A DNA stretch of 64,000 nucleotides from Apoderus coryli (taxonomy: Eukaryota > Arthropoda > Insecta > Coleoptera > Attelabidae). Where the stretch lies: positions 23,498,001 to 23,562,000 of the forward strand of contig OU452201.1 of the NCBI GenBank assembly GCA_911728435.2. The letters run 5' to 3'. Below the pieces are notes generated by a model that saw nothing but the letters and a program-made list of their open reading frames with translations, made no database searches and was not told the DNA's origin. How positions within the stretch are numbered: the stretch's first letter is position 1; each line of letters starts with the position of its first letter. Below, one piece after another: positions 48,700-60,339 of the stretch. Both the position numbers and the translations under genes were made by a program.

Positions 48700-49860
48700 C
48701 CTTTTTTCGATTGGTTATCCTATTCTCTCCTTCTTCAAAGGAATGGTATTTTTTGTTATTACGAGGTGATTTGAAATGCCTTCGCATTTCAAAAAAGAAG
48801 AATCGTTCTAGTTTTTGAATAGTTCAGACGTACTAGTCTTATAAAGTTAAAGAAATATTTTAATTTATTTATAAGGGTTTGGACTTCTCAGATTTTATAA
48901 AGTAAAGATTTCTTTTCTAGTTCTTGTATTGAAGCACTATTTCAGTTTATTTTATTTTCAGTTCTGAAATAGTAAGTTTTCTAAAGTTCTCAGTAAGCAG
49001 TCGACGCGACGTAAAGTTTTCTTCAATAAGTTCGTTTGTTTATTCTTTGTAAAGGCCTTTTTGTTTCTAAAAGATTTAGTAAAGTTAAAGTTGTCTCTTT
49101 TCGCAAATTGTTTAACATTTCGAATAGCCGAATTTAAAGTCTGTCATAAATGTCAGATTACAAGTATAATTAAAGTTTTGTGCGGAAATTAATATAATAC
49201 TTATTCGTAATAATATAAATTTACCTATTTCAAGTTGTACAGTTTCATAGATTAAGATTCTCTTTCTTGGTTTTCATTTTCTTTTAATGTTTTATTCTTT
49301 TTATTTATACATATTTATTTCTTTTATTGTTATTCATTTTTATTAATTATAATTAAACTAATTGTTTTTATAGCCCCAAATCTTGTATGTTTATTTGAAG
49401 TAAAGCTTCTAGTTGGGAAAAGCTTTAGATATCTTAGTAAACAAACGGGCCATTCAAAGGATATTTATTTCTTTCAAATAAATAAAGAGTGTTAAGTTCC
49501 CGGTGACATCTATAAAGTAATACAGCGATCCACAGTCATGAAGGTGAGTTAAATTATTTTAATACAGAATAGTAAAGATTGATATTCTTCATTTGTACTT
49601 TCTTCAATTAAAACTTAAAAGTAAAAGCTGCTCGTTAAACTCATTATCGAACCAGTGTACAGTTTAAATAGCATAATCGGGGTTCACTTGGACTGAAGTT
49701 TTTAATTAAATTTCTTTCTGAGTGTATACAACACCCGCTCATTTAATTTGTCACATCCTTATTCACGTCAGTCGACAGAACCTGGAGATAATCCTGCTGA
49801 TCAACAGCCTGAAGTAGAGGAGCAAATCCTAATTGCCCTTGCAGCGGATCTACGATAAGT
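48700..49860 (+). other. Possible 5' leader with a small spliced ORF
   Basis: A T-rich leader with an AATAAA (about 49481) precedes ATG-AAG at 49538-49543, directly followed by GTGAGT. A TTCACGTCAG acceptor ends at 49771. Joining keeps the frame and gives a 30-codon acidic peptide (S-T-E-P-G-D-N-P-A-D-Q-Q..., stop at 49856-49858). The layout recalls the spliced 5' end of a retroelement or of a small gene. Neither is recognised. Confidence 0.25.
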
Positions 49861-51367
49861 ATTAGAAAAGTAACCTCACAAAAACTTACCCACTCCGGGA
49901 TCAGTAGATATTGCATGCTCAGAGTAAATATGCATTTCATCATATTATGGCCTAGAACCTGATGATCCCGAGAGATGAGATGTACCGATTGTCACTTGGT
50001 GTCATTTAAAATAGAATCGATTCGAAATTTAAACGCGAAGACAATCCAAAATTTCACAGTTTATAAAACAATATAAATATTAATGTGGGGTGGGGGGAAA
50101 GTTAATTAGTTTTTTTTAGAACGTGAGTAACCGGATTTTTTACAATGAACCATTAAATTTAAGACAAATTACTGTTCAGTTGTATAGTGAAGAATATGAG
50201 AAGAAACCAAAAGTTTCAATATCAGCATTCTATATGCACAAAATAAAAACAAACATTGACAAGATTAAAAATGGAAAGTGAAATTGTATTAACCAACAAT
50301 AGCGTTGAAAATCCTGTTCGTACATTCAGGAAACATGATAGGAAATGTGTTATCAATTTTTTGAAAACAAAAAAAAAAAGCAGATTATTTAACTCGCCAA
50401 ATATCAAAAAGCTGTGGTTATTTACCAGAATGCTAAATTGTAGTGACATATTATAGGTAGGTACTCGTATAACGTATCCCTTAGAGAATTACCATACCGT
50501 TGCATTGTAAAAACTACGAATCACAAAATTAAAATATGAGTAGATACGTACATACCAAGGTCGATAGCAACCAGGTAGAATATTTTAGTTGCGCTTCCGT
50601 TTACACCATTTATAGCGGTCTAGGTGAAGTTTGGGACTCATTTATAAATGCCCGTTTATATTTCTATGAAACTTTTATGACTACTGTGATTAACAACAAC
50701 AAAAAAAAAAACAAGTTAACAAATAGTTTATCTTTTCAGTTTATGCTTCCATTGTTATGACCACTTCAATATAAAATATACATTGCATGAAATAAAATGT
50801 AAATTATTACACACAAGCTTATAGAATAGTACATTTCAGTTACATTTTAAAATAGCCACGTTAGCAGTAAAAACAAAATGTTTAAAAAAAACAGTAATAA
50901 TGCCAATGCAGACTAGATTGTCAATCATATACGCATCTGCATCTATATTGCTGCAGCGGAGTTTTATTTCATTTTGAAACGGAAATTTATTTTTACGAAC
51001 GAAACATTATTTGCAAATAAATGGTTATTACTTGTTTTGAATGTTTTTTTTTTGTACGTGAGCCATACTAATTTTGTTTTTGTTCGGTGTTTAGGTTGGT
51101 ACCTACACACTCTACTAGATGTATTGAGCGGCATAACGCCCAAAAATTTCATTAATCTAATTCAATGTTTGGTGCAACCTGAAATATATAACATGAGGCT
51201 AGTTAAAAGAGGTGCTTGAGGTAGAAAAATTACCTATAATGGAAAAAAAATCAAGAACGTTGTCCATAAAACAGAAAGGATATTTACATTTGATTGATTT
51301 GACAATATAATATTTTTCAAATTTGGTTAATATCTGGAATATAATATGCAATTTATAAAAAAAGCTC
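49861..51367. other. Gene-free stretch
   Basis: No recognised gene. Short open frames (50256-50456, 50536-50760, 50974-51219) have no family signature. Confidence 0.4.
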
Positions 51368-51371
51368 AAAG

Positions 51372-51591
51372 AGTTACGAGCCCATAAATTACTTAGTATT
51401 TAAGAATTATTGTTATCTTTAGTATTATATTTCACTTATGTCTGTATTTTAATTCATATAAAACTGTTTTGCAAATTAAATATAATTCATTCTCAAACTA
51501 GTAGCTGTAAATAAAAGATTTGAAGTTTTTACTGTTAATAAAGATTTTATAATTTTTTAAAAATCGTTTCAAAGTTAATTTATCCAAAATT
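51372..51591 (+). repeat. 5' LTR
   Basis: 220 bp, begins AGTTACGAGCCC and ends TTTATCCAAAATT. It contains AATAAA-type signals. It matches the 3' LTR at every position that I compared. Confidence 0.95.
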
Positions 51592-51612
51592 GGCGCAGTC
51601 GGTAGGATACGC
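51591..51612 (+). promoter_or_regulatory. Primer binding site (tRNA-Ser type)
   Basis: TGGCGCAGTCGGTAGGATAC starts at the LTR edge, sharing its last T. It resembles the tRNA-Ser primer sites of the 17.6/297/ZAM group of errantiviruses. It primes minus-strand DNA synthesis. Confidence 0.85.
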
Positions 51613-51932
51613 GCGGTTTCAAAAACAAGTTCGCATCGTGTCGGAAACCCAGTTTTTGTGACTTGAACATAAGTTCTTAAGTGCGTATCAAAAAAACTCA
51701 AAGTGATAAGTGACTGGAGACGATCACCTACAGCGAAGAGTTGGGAATCAATCGAGAAAGGACTATTGGAACTGACGACAAAACCGTAAGTGCCAAATTT
51801 TTCCTTTTTGCCTTTCCGAACCCTATTATTAAGGACTTTGGAAAGATAGGTAGGAACTTTCAGAACCTTTTGTTTGAAGAATTCTGAAAATAGGTTAAGA
51901 AAAAGCAAAGAAAAGAAAGAAAGAAAAATCAC

Positions 51933-54900
51933 ATGACAGATTTGTTAGAAGACGTAGCAAACCTCTTAAGTAATTTATCATTTGAAGAAACAAATAATAC
52001 ATTAGAAAGTAGAGTTAATTCAAAAAATAAGACAAAAATGCCTAATGCAAATCAAGTTCAACAGCAAAGAGAAATAAATTGGGATTTATTTAGATCAAGA
52101 CTAAATAATATTCGCCCTTACGATGGAGATAGTAATGCATTGAATAAATTTATCTCTCGTTGCGACAACTTAGTTTTGACATATTCTGTATTTAATAATC
52201 CAGAAATTAACGGTTTAATACTAGAATGTATTCAAGACAAGTTAGTAGGAAAAGCGGAAGCAATGGTCGGCAACCGCATGGAATTAAATAATTGGGATCT
52301 TGTTAAAAATGCCCTTAAACAATGTTTCTCAGATCGAAGAGATTTGGATTGTTTATTCCAAGAATTAACAAGAACACGCCCTTATAAAAATGAACACTTA
52401 ATAAATTTTGGTAGTAGATTACAGTTATTACGCAGTCAGGTAGTTCAAAGAATTAGCAATGACACAGATTTAGCACACGAAGCAAAAGTTTGTCAAATTG
52501 TACATTGTGATAAAACAGCATTAAACACATTTATAGCAGGTTGTACTGGTGTTCTCAGAAATAACATGCATATAAAGAAACCTGAGTCTTTAGAGGACGC
52601 AATGGCGTACGTAACAGAATTTGAAAATTTCGAAAGATTGTATGGTAATTTAAATTTCGACCACAAATCTCAAAATCAGTCTAATCAATTAATTCGTCCA
52701 AAGATACCTATTCAGAATCAAAATATTCAACCCTCGTACTATCAACCTTTCCAAAATTCAGGTTTTCAGAGACCTCAAAATTTCAATAATTTTATGCCTA
52801 CTGCAAATCGCAACTTTAATAACACAAATCAACACTTTTCAACAAAACCAGCATTTCCAAGTCAACCAATAAACGTTAGACCTATACCTAACTCCAAAAC
52901 ATACAACTTGACAGAAATTAATATATCTTCCGATAATGCATTACCTTATATAGAAATTAAAAAACCTAAAATTAAATTACTTATAGACACTGGCAGTTCA
53001 AGATCAATAATAAAACCTTCAATAATAGAAAAATATTATCCGCATACTATATATCATTGTAAATCAACGATCAAAACACCCTTAGGAAGCAAAGATATTC
53101 TTTATCAAGCTTCAGTTCCTGCATTTTCTGAATTTAAAACTGATAAAAATATAAATTTTATTCTATTTGATTTTCATGACTTCTTTGATGGAGTAATAGG
53201 ATTAGAAGATATGAAAAATTTAAATTTAAACATCGATCTTACAAATCAAAGACTAGTTAACGACTTTAATGAAATTCCTTTTAAATATAGAGAACCCACA
53301 GATGTCACTTTACATTATAAAGAAGGTAAAAAGAACCAAGTAGCAGACTTTCTCTCTAGAAATCCCCCTAGTGATGAATTAAATGCTTTAGAAAATGAAT
53401 CAGTTGTTGTTAACATAGGAGATTTAGAACAGGAAATAAGTAAAGCACTCTCTAATGTAAATATCCTTCCAGAACTTAACGACGAAGATTTATCACAAAT
53501 CTTAGGACCAGATAATTTAAACCCTAAAAATAAAATAAATATTCTGTCCGATATACAAATAAGACCACCTAATATCGAATTACAACCTAACAATGAATCT
53601 GATTTAGAAACTGTTCACACTGCATTAGAAAACCCTAATTTCAATATCCCAATATCTGAAAGATCATTAAATGTTTATAAATATCAAATAATAATGACGT
53701 GTGGCGACACATTGAACACACAAGTTAGAAAAGAGAAAATTTTTGAAAATACTAGATACTTCGTAACATTTCAAAAAAGTAACATCGAACAAAATATTGT
53801 AAATTTTGCAAAAGAATATCTCAACCCTAAACAAAACTATGCTTTATACTCTCAAAAGCATTTTCCTCCGGAACTCTTTACATTAACCCTTCAAAAGTAC
53901 TTTAAAAATTCATCTTTTAAACTTGTACAGTGTACAAAGATGTTAAACGATGTAGTGACAGTAGAAGAACAAAATAACATAATTAAATATCATCATGTTT
54001 ACAAAACAGGACATCGCGGAATCAACGAAGTAAAAGCAGCTTTAAATTCTAGATATTACTGGCCGAAGATGAATGAAGATATCGAAACTTTTATCAATAA
54101 TTGTGAAACTTGCCTCAAAAATAAATACGATCGAAACCCACCAGTAATTAAATTCAATTTAACACCTACTTCTTCAAAACCATTTGATCACATTCACATG
54201 GATGTTTTTAAAATAGCAAACGAATCATTTTTGACAATTATAGATTCTTTTTCCAGATATGGTCAAGCATATAAAATAAAATCGACAACTGGAACATCTG
54301 TTGTTGAATCTTTATTAAATTTTATTTCACATCATGGATTACCTTATAAAATCACCACTGACAATGGCAGTGAATTTAAAAATTATGATCTAGAAAATTT
54401 TTGTAAATTACATAGGATAGAATTACATTTTACAACAGCAAAAAATAGTAATTCCAACTCCCCGGTAGAACGATTTCATTCTAGTCTTATCGAGCATATT
54501 CGCTGCATACGCGAAGAAAATAAACAATTGTCAACAGAACAAATAATGAAATACGCTATACTAAGTTATAACAATTCTATACACAGCGTGACAAAATTTA
54601 CACCATTCGATATAATAAAAGGACACATAAGTAATCCTAATCCATTCGACTTAAATGATCACTTAATTATATCTTCATACGTTCAAGACCATAAACAATT
54701 AACGAAAAAACTATATGAAACTATTAAAGATCGAAACGAAAAAACAAAAACAAAAATTATTACAAAGTTAAACGAAAATCGCGATGAACCCATCGACTAT
54801 TCAAATGAAGACACTGTATATATTAAAACAAAAGAAAGAGATAAGAAATTACCAAAATTTAAAAAGACCAAACTTTTAAGCCAGTCTGACATTAAGTTAA

Positions 54901-55055
54901 AAACTAACTCTGGCACATATCACAAAAGTAATGCGAGGAAACCCCGTAACAATACTAAACAATCTTTACAGGGTGACCAAGAAGAAGAGAATGAAGCTCA
55001 TAATCCTTTACCTGGTACTTCAAGCGCTGACATCAGTCACACCAGTAACGGATGA
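51933..55055 (+). CDS. Gag-protease-integrase polyprotein with RT deleted
   Basis: One 1040-codon frame. Residues 1-330 are a Gag without a CCHC knuckle, ending in a Gln/Asn/Phe-rich tail. Protease follows, with L-I-D-T-G-S-S (Asp352). Near residue 453 the protein passes from the end of the protease region straight to K-E-G-K-K-N-Q-V-A-D-F-L-S-R, the last block of RNase H. The whole reverse transcriptase and most of RNase H, normally some 450-500 residues, are gone in frame. Integrase is complete: His688, His694, Cys724 and Cys727 form the zinc site, and Asp757, Asp810 and Glu846 the catalytic triad with DD35E spacing, before a basic C-terminal domain. Gag and pol are in one frame without the usual frameshift. 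Env overlaps its 3' end. Confidence 0.9.
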   Translation: MTDLLEDVANLLSNLSFEETNNTLESRVNSKNKTKMPNANQVQQQREINWDLFRSRLNNIRPYDGDSNALNKFISRCDNLVLTYSVFNNPEINGLILECIQDKLVGKAEAMVGNRMELNNWDLVKNALKQCFSDRRDLDCLFQELTRTRPYKNEHLINFGSRLQLLRSQVVQRISNDTDLAHEAKVCQIVHCDKTALNTFIAGCTGVLRNNMHIKKPESLEDAMAYVTEFENFERLYGNLNFDHKSQNQSNQLIRPKIPIQNQNIQPSYYQPFQNSGFQRPQNFNNFMPTANRNFNNTNQHFSTKPAFPSQPINVRPIPNSKTYNLTEINISSDNALPYIEIKKPKIKLLIDTGSSRSIIKPSIIEKYYPHTIYHCKSTIKTPLGSKDILYQASVPAFSEFKTDKNINFILFDFHDFFDGVIGLEDMKNLNLNIDLTNQRLVNDFNEIPFKYREPTDVTLHYKEGKKNQVADFLSRNPPSDELNALENESVVVNIGDLEQEISKALSNVNILPELNDEDLSQILGPDNLNPKNKINILSDIQIRPPNIELQPNNESDLETVHTALENPNFNIPISERSLNVYKYQIIMTCGDTLNTQVRKEKIFENTRYFVTFQKSNIEQNIVNFAKEYLNPKQNYALYSQKHFPPELFTLTLQKYFKNSSFKLVQCTKMLNDVVTVEEQNNIIKYHHVYKTGHRGINEVKAALNSRYYWPKMNEDIETFINNCETCLKNKYDRNPPVIKFNLTPTSSKPFDHIHMDVFKIANESFLTIIDSFSRYGQAYKIKSTTGTSVVESLLNFISHHGLPYKITTDNGSEFKNYDLENFCKLHRIELHFTTAKNSNSNSPVERFHSSLIEHIRCIREENKQLSTEQIMKYAILSYNNSIHSVTKFTPFDIIKGHISNPNPFDLNDHLIISSYVQDHKQLTKKLYETIKDRNEKTKTKIITKLNENRDEPIDYSNEDTVYIKTKERDKKLPKFKKTKLLSQSDIKLKTNSGTYHKSNARKPRNNTKQSLQGDQEEENEAHNPLPGTSSADISHTSNG

Positions 55056-56707
55056 CATAAATATTACCCCAATTAACAATTTAATACTTCCAATTGAATT
55101 GGGAAGTTCACGTTTAGTTTATACCAAACATACGTTTCTTTATTATTTAGATTTTAGTAATATTATTAAGCAAATAAATAAATTAAGTGAAAACTTTATT
55201 ATAGTTAAGAATAGTATTATAGTTGTAAATGCTTCAAATCCAATTTCATATCATGGCTTAGCTGAAAACATGCTTAAACGCACAGAATTCTTAATTGAAA
55301 CTACAAAGAAAAAATTTGAAAATATATTTCCTTCATTTAATATACAACGTCGCAGGAAAAGAGGTTTATTAAATGTTGTAGGTAAAGTTAACAAATGGCT
55401 ATTCGGTACTTTAGATTCTGAAGATGAAGAAAAATATAATAATGCAATATATAAATTAGAACAAAAACCAAAAGGACTTAGCACATGAAGTAAACTTACA
55501 ACTTTCTTTATCAAAAAATCTAATTAATCATTATAATAAAACAATCCAAATATTGTATAATAATCAAGAAAAACTTGAACAAGATTTAACAAGGTTTCAA
55601 ACAGCAGTTCAATCTAGTATTAAAGATGTTAATGATTACATTAGTTTTCACGGGACTATTTCACAAATAAATTTAGATTGTCAAAACATAATAACATTTA
55701 TCGATAATATCGAAAATGCTATCATATTTTCAAAATTAAATACGCTACATAATTCTATCATATCGAGCTATGAAGTTAAGGAAATGATAAATTATTTAGG
55801 TAAACTCTACGGGAAAAATGAAATTCCAACTTTTACAAATATAATAACCTATTATCAATTTTTAGGCACACAAGTGACCATTTCAAATTTAAAACTAATC
55901 TTTGCTATTCATGTTCCTATTTTACAAACCGAAGTTCTTAAATACTTCCATCTATATCCTATTATCCAAAACCACAAAATGTATACCCCAAAATATCCTT
56001 ATTTGGCACAAACGGCAACCAACGCACAATTCCAAAAAGAAGATTGTCCACGTTTGGAAGACGTTTACTATTGTCAAGAAAGTCCTGTGTTACCAGACGA
56101 ATGCACACTTAAATTTATGAACGGCGAAACCCCAGAACAGTGTCAAACCTGGGAAATCAACGCTGAAAACTCCATAACTTATCAAGTTACGCAAAATATG
56201 ATCCTGATAATACCGTCAAAACCACAAAAAATATATTCAAAATGTCAATCCAACCAATATTTGGAAATTAGTTCTCCAGTATTAATAAAAATACCACCAA
56301 CATGCGAAGTTCACATCAATAACGAAAAATTTATGAACAATCACGAAATGCAACATGGAAAACCATTAATCTTACCAAAATTAGAAATCACAAAATTAAA
56401 AAGTCCAAAAATGTTCGAAGCCTCAAATTTTACAAAACTCAATTTAGAAGAAATGTATCGAATAAACGAAATAACGAAGCAACTCAAACCGATCATGTTA
56501 CGAGATATCACTGAAGAAAAGTCTACATTATTTACTACAATCCTCATCATCATATCAATCACAATCATCACATATTTTGGATGGAAAATTTGGAATAGAA
56601 GAGTCCAAATTTTGAAAATGTTCAAAATAGGCCAAATCCACAACCCACTGACGAAAATAACTCCATTATTTTCGCATCTTAAGGAGGGAGGAGTTACGAG
56701 CCCATAA
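54991..56707 (+). pseudogene. Errantivirus-type env, one frameshift
   Basis: Env overlaps the end of pol, as in gypsy-group elements. The Met at 54991 begins a hydrophobic signal-like segment (K-L-I-I-L-Y-L-V-L). A furin-type R-R-R-K-R-G site lies at 55348-55365, followed by the gypsy-type L-L-N-V-V-G-K fusion region and L-D-S-E-D-E-E-K-Y. The first frame stops at 55486-55488. A one-base shift in the A-rich run near 55455-55475 moves the rest to another frame, which is open to 56707 with a Cys-containing ectodomain. A single hydrophobic anchor (I-L-I-I-I-S-I-T-I-I) lies near 56538-56575, followed by a short basic tail. The shift could be a sequencing error or a true lesion; otherwise the gene looks intact. 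Confidence 0.85.
56681..56691 (+). promoter_or_regulatory. Polypurine tract
   Basis: AAGGAGGGAGG lies directly before the 3' LTR, where plus-strand synthesis is primed. Confidence 0.85.
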
Positions 56708-56911
56708 ATTACTTAGTATTTAAGAATTATTGTTATCTTTAGTATTATATTTCACTTATGTCTGTATTTTAATTCATATAAAACTGTTTTGCAAATTAAA
56801 TATAATTCATTCTCAAACTAGTAGCTGTAAATAAAAGATTTGAAGTTTTTACTGTTAATAAAGATTTTATAATTTTTTAAAAATCGTTTCAAAGTTAATT
56901 TATCCAAAATT
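56692..56911 (+). repeat. 3' LTR
   Basis: 220 bp, same sequence as the 5' LTR, followed by the AAAG target copy. Confidence 0.95.
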
Positions 56912-56915
56912 AAAG

Positions 56916-57300
56916 AGCCTTTTTTGATCAGAATAAAAAATTACATTAAATGGAAGAAAGTTAAAAATGGAATGAGAAAAATGTAAATATTTTTTGTACA
57001 TTTGAGTAGTATTTAACTCTATTTTATAATATTGATAATAATAATTACTTTATTGTGTGAAAATAATTACACAAAAGGCGAAATTGAGGCTGAACCTCCT
57101 ATTTTAACCTATAAATACAATGGGAAAAGGAATAGAACAAATGGTTCACCAAGTAACTTAAATATAATTACTAAAAGGTGATACCATCATTAATAATTAA
57201 ATCTCGAACTTAGGCCCTGAAACGTTGACCAGACAAACACGCCACTTCAACAGGCAATCAATGCGTTTTACAATCGTGAGATATTGTACCTGAACGACCT
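56916..57300. other. Gene-free spacer
   Basis: AT-rich. The last part (57190-57300) may be 3' sequence of the LINE fragment that follows on the minus strand. Confidence 0.4.
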
Positions 57301-57316
57301 ATCAAATAATGCAGTA

Positions 57317-57745
57317 CTATGTAGTGGCGGAGTAATAACGACCTCCAGACTCAATTTTATTGAATAAATATAGAGGAGTTTGCGAATGCACAATTTTATT
57401 GTACAAAACAAGTAGATGTAGAAGCCTCCTCTGTTCCATTCTCATCCATCCCAGTTCAATAATCTTAGCACTCACTCCGCGATCTCTCCCTCGAATGCCA
57501 GTTATTAAATGCACACAAGAATTCTGCATAAGCTGAATCCTATGCTTATCGACACCCAGCAGACAGGGCCCATACACGATATCGCCAAAATTAAAGTGTG
57601 ACAAAACCAGACTATCACAAAGCATTCTCCTCCAGTCCAAGTTCAATAAAAATTGACTGTATATCATCTTCAGGTTGCAAAATGCTTACATGATCCCTTA
57701 ACCGCAAATCCGCGTCAATTAACATTCCCAAGATTTGAACAACAG
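57317..57745 (-). pseudogene. LINE reverse transcriptase C-terminal fragment
   Basis: From about 57745 the minus strand encodes L-G-M-L-I-D-A-D-L-R-L-R-D-H-V, the block after the RT core. After a shift and a small loss it reads L-C-D-S-L-V-L-S-H-F-N-F-G-D-I-V-Y-G-P-C, H-R-I-Q-L-M-Q-N-S-C-V and E-L-G-W-M-R-M-E-Q-R-R. These are the conserved C-terminal blocks of jockey-type LINEs. The frame ends at 57317 without a clean terminus. It is 5'-truncated and so dead on arrival or decayed. Its sequence differs from the 5.6-17.4 kb element. Confidence 0.8.
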
Positions 57746-59680
57746 ACGCCTATATCTAGGTTGCAGTGTTGACATCCTCTAAGTAATTGTCGAATTTTTG
57801 GGTCTTTTTTACTTCATAAAAAAGTCTCTGGATGTTCTTTCATACAATGCATACTTATGAAATAATTAATTTCTTCAAAAAAATTAAATATGGCGGCCAT
57901 TTTTATCCAAGTTCCGCCAATGCGACAAAGTGCGCCTTTTAAAGGGTTAATAAGGATTGACTACTAATTTTAGCAAAGACTATCTTGTTACTAATTTTTT
58001 CTACCTCACCTGCATAAACTTGCCTAGAGTGACTACACTATATGCAATTGTGTACATTTCTACACAGTAACATTTGTACCACTCCCGGTAATACTGGAAG
58101 TTTATGTCCAAATCTTGAAATTTTGGGCGTATATCTTCTCGCGATAATATAAGCACAGGAATCGACCCATCAAATTAGAGGGGATCGTACATTACTATGG
58201 AATTATCTACTAGCAAAATTAGACGCTCGTATTTTTTTGTAGAATCAAACATTGTGAATATAATCAAATATTTTGTTTGGTACTTTAGATTACACAGTAA
58301 TTTGGCATTACCCTGTACTTAATAGGTCAATTCCTGTGCGAAATTTATTGTGATGTTCCTAAAGCACTGTCAAAATTTTAAGATTGTCTCCACTCTGAAG
58401 ACGAGATAACAGATTTATTTTCAAGACCCATTTAGCATCAAAAAAAGCTAAATATCCATTAAAAAAAACTAATGCATTACATGCACATAATCATAAGTAT
58501 TTTTAACTAATAACCAAAGCAAAAATTTTTCTTTACATGTTAGTGCGTTAAACAAACGTTTTTCGACACCAACGGTATCTTGCAAGACCTCAATTAAAGA
58601 TGAAAAAAAATTTCGAAAATTGCTCCTATCGGCAATCGAACCCGAAACCGCCAAACTCACTTTAACCCAATATCAAAATAAAAAGAAATAAAATTATACG
58701 TAGACATAAAAAAAATCCTTAATTTTTTTAATAATTAAATTCCTAAAAAAATATTCCGATACACCAATGGCTAAAAAAACACCAAAGGGACGTTGTGAAA
58801 CTTCGAACCCAGACCCCCAACTCAACGCAACCTAAACTGCCAAAAAATAAAATATCTCGAAAACGAAAAGAAGTATGAAAACATTTATCGAACGAAATAT
58901 ATGCACTTCCTTAAGATCAATTTTGGTTTTACATAATAATTATGTATACTATGATTTTTTTATCCATTCAAGCCTTTCAAAAAATACTTCGGATACGCCG
59001 ATAACCACGAAAAACAAGATGACTAAATTTTTAAAATAAATGTGTGGTTAGTTTACGTATTTATTATTATTATTACTTATTTATTCAACAAATCACTGGA
59101 TACGTCATGAAGTAATCTCTGTTTTTCAGTGACAACCTAACTAACGAACACGTACTGTACACAAAGTTAATCTAACAAAAGCACATGCAACACACAATAA
59201 TTGTTTTAATTAGCGTGGATGTTGATTTTTTTAATCTCTCTTTTTGCCTACCAAATAAATGTTTTTAACTTTTAATGAGGGACAGACGAAAATCCAACCA
59301 AATGCTCTGCTCCAAACTAAATGAAATTGATTTGTTAGATTTGAGCAATTTCCAATCCATTTACATTAAAATAGAGGCCGTTCCAAAGGTATTACTTTTA
59401 TATTCAAAATTTTACGTTTTAGTTTCATTCCAGTGTCACTTAATATAAAATGAAGACCTATTACTAGAATGCTGAGAAAAGTCATTCCCCCGATGGACTA
59501 CCTCATATATAATATCTTGATGATAGTATATTGCTCTGCTGCCAGACTTTTTTCAACATTATATTCAAACATTTTGCCCAACAAACAAATAATAATCAAT
59601 TATTAAATATTTATTTTTGTAATTAACTACTATAAAATGCTAGCTCACTTAACGAGTTAAAGTTTGTGCAGTTCTGCTCT
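57746..59680. other. Gene-free stretch, possible SINE pieces
   Basis: Two TCGAACCC words (about 58638 and 58804), each followed by a C-rich stretch and AACCCAAT/AACCTAAA-like words, resemble B-boxes in reverse and could be decayed tRNA-derived repeats. No gene was found. Confidence 0.35.
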
Positions 59681-59689
59681 GAAGCCAAA

Positions 59690-60065
59690 CAATTGTAAAA
59701 TATGTCATGTGTTTTTACATACAGTTAAATATTCAGGTTAGGTGGTGGGTTATTTTTGGTGAGGCTCCTTTGAAGGGAAACATTTTTAAAATAGTTCCCA
59801 AATCACTTTTCATTAAAGTAAAGTCATTAGAAAAGAAAACAGATTTTTGTTTTATTCTTATGGAATCTACTCGATTAAACAACATACTAACTTACAATGC
59901 TCTGCTGCCAGAATGTCGTTGAAATTATCGCTGTCCTACACCTCGTACTCATTATTCGCGTAATACCATAATTAATCCGACATCTATTTACCCCCGACAC
60001 ACGCGCAGAGGCTTAATTAAAGCCACAATTAATTTCCCCAAGTTTATTTTATTTTTGCTAAAATA
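59690..60065 (+). repeat. Dispersed 380-bp repeat, copy 2
   Basis: Direct copy of the repeat at 22.18-22.56 kb, sharing TTTTTACATACAGT, GAGGCTCCTTTGAAGGGAAA, TTATGGAATCTACTCG, ACAATGCTCTGCTGC and GCTTAATTAAA in order. Substitutions and short gaps separate the copies. Confidence 0.7.
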
Positions 60066-60339
60066 ATTTGATTGTTGAAAAAATTCCATATTATTTATAT
60101 TACATTCAATTCAATTCATTCAGAATCTTGCAACAATCAAGAAAAGATGAGAAATTCGGTGATGCCACACTTTATTTGAATATTTTCACCATAAACATAT
60201 TCCAGCACATTTTCCTCAATAAATCCACACATTACACAATAGAATGACACATGGAACATTATTAGATACTTGATTTTCCAACAAATTTAATTTACTCAAC
60301 TCCCACAATAATATAACTAATATTAAAACATTATTTTAT

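Larger units (their letters stand above)
51372..56911 (+). mobile_element. Young Ty3/gypsy errantivirus-like element lacking RT
   Basis: Two 220-bp LTRs, identical as far as I can read, bound 5.1 kb of internal DNA. AAAG is duplicated at the insertion site (51368-51371 and 56912-56915). The LTRs begin AGTTACGAG and end CCAAAATT, as in gypsy-group LTRs that start AGT. A tRNA-Ser type primer site, a long gag-pol frame, an env gene with a furin-type site and a polypurine tract follow. Reverse transcriptase and nearly all of RNase H are missing by an in-frame deletion, and env has a frameshift. The copy is thus recent but cannot copy itself. Orientation is opposite to the TPR exon. Confidence 0.95.

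Noticed and set aside
51498..51932. 144-codon minus-strand frame over the LTR and leader
   Set aside because: Antisense shadow of the LTR, primer site and leader of the errantivirus-like element.
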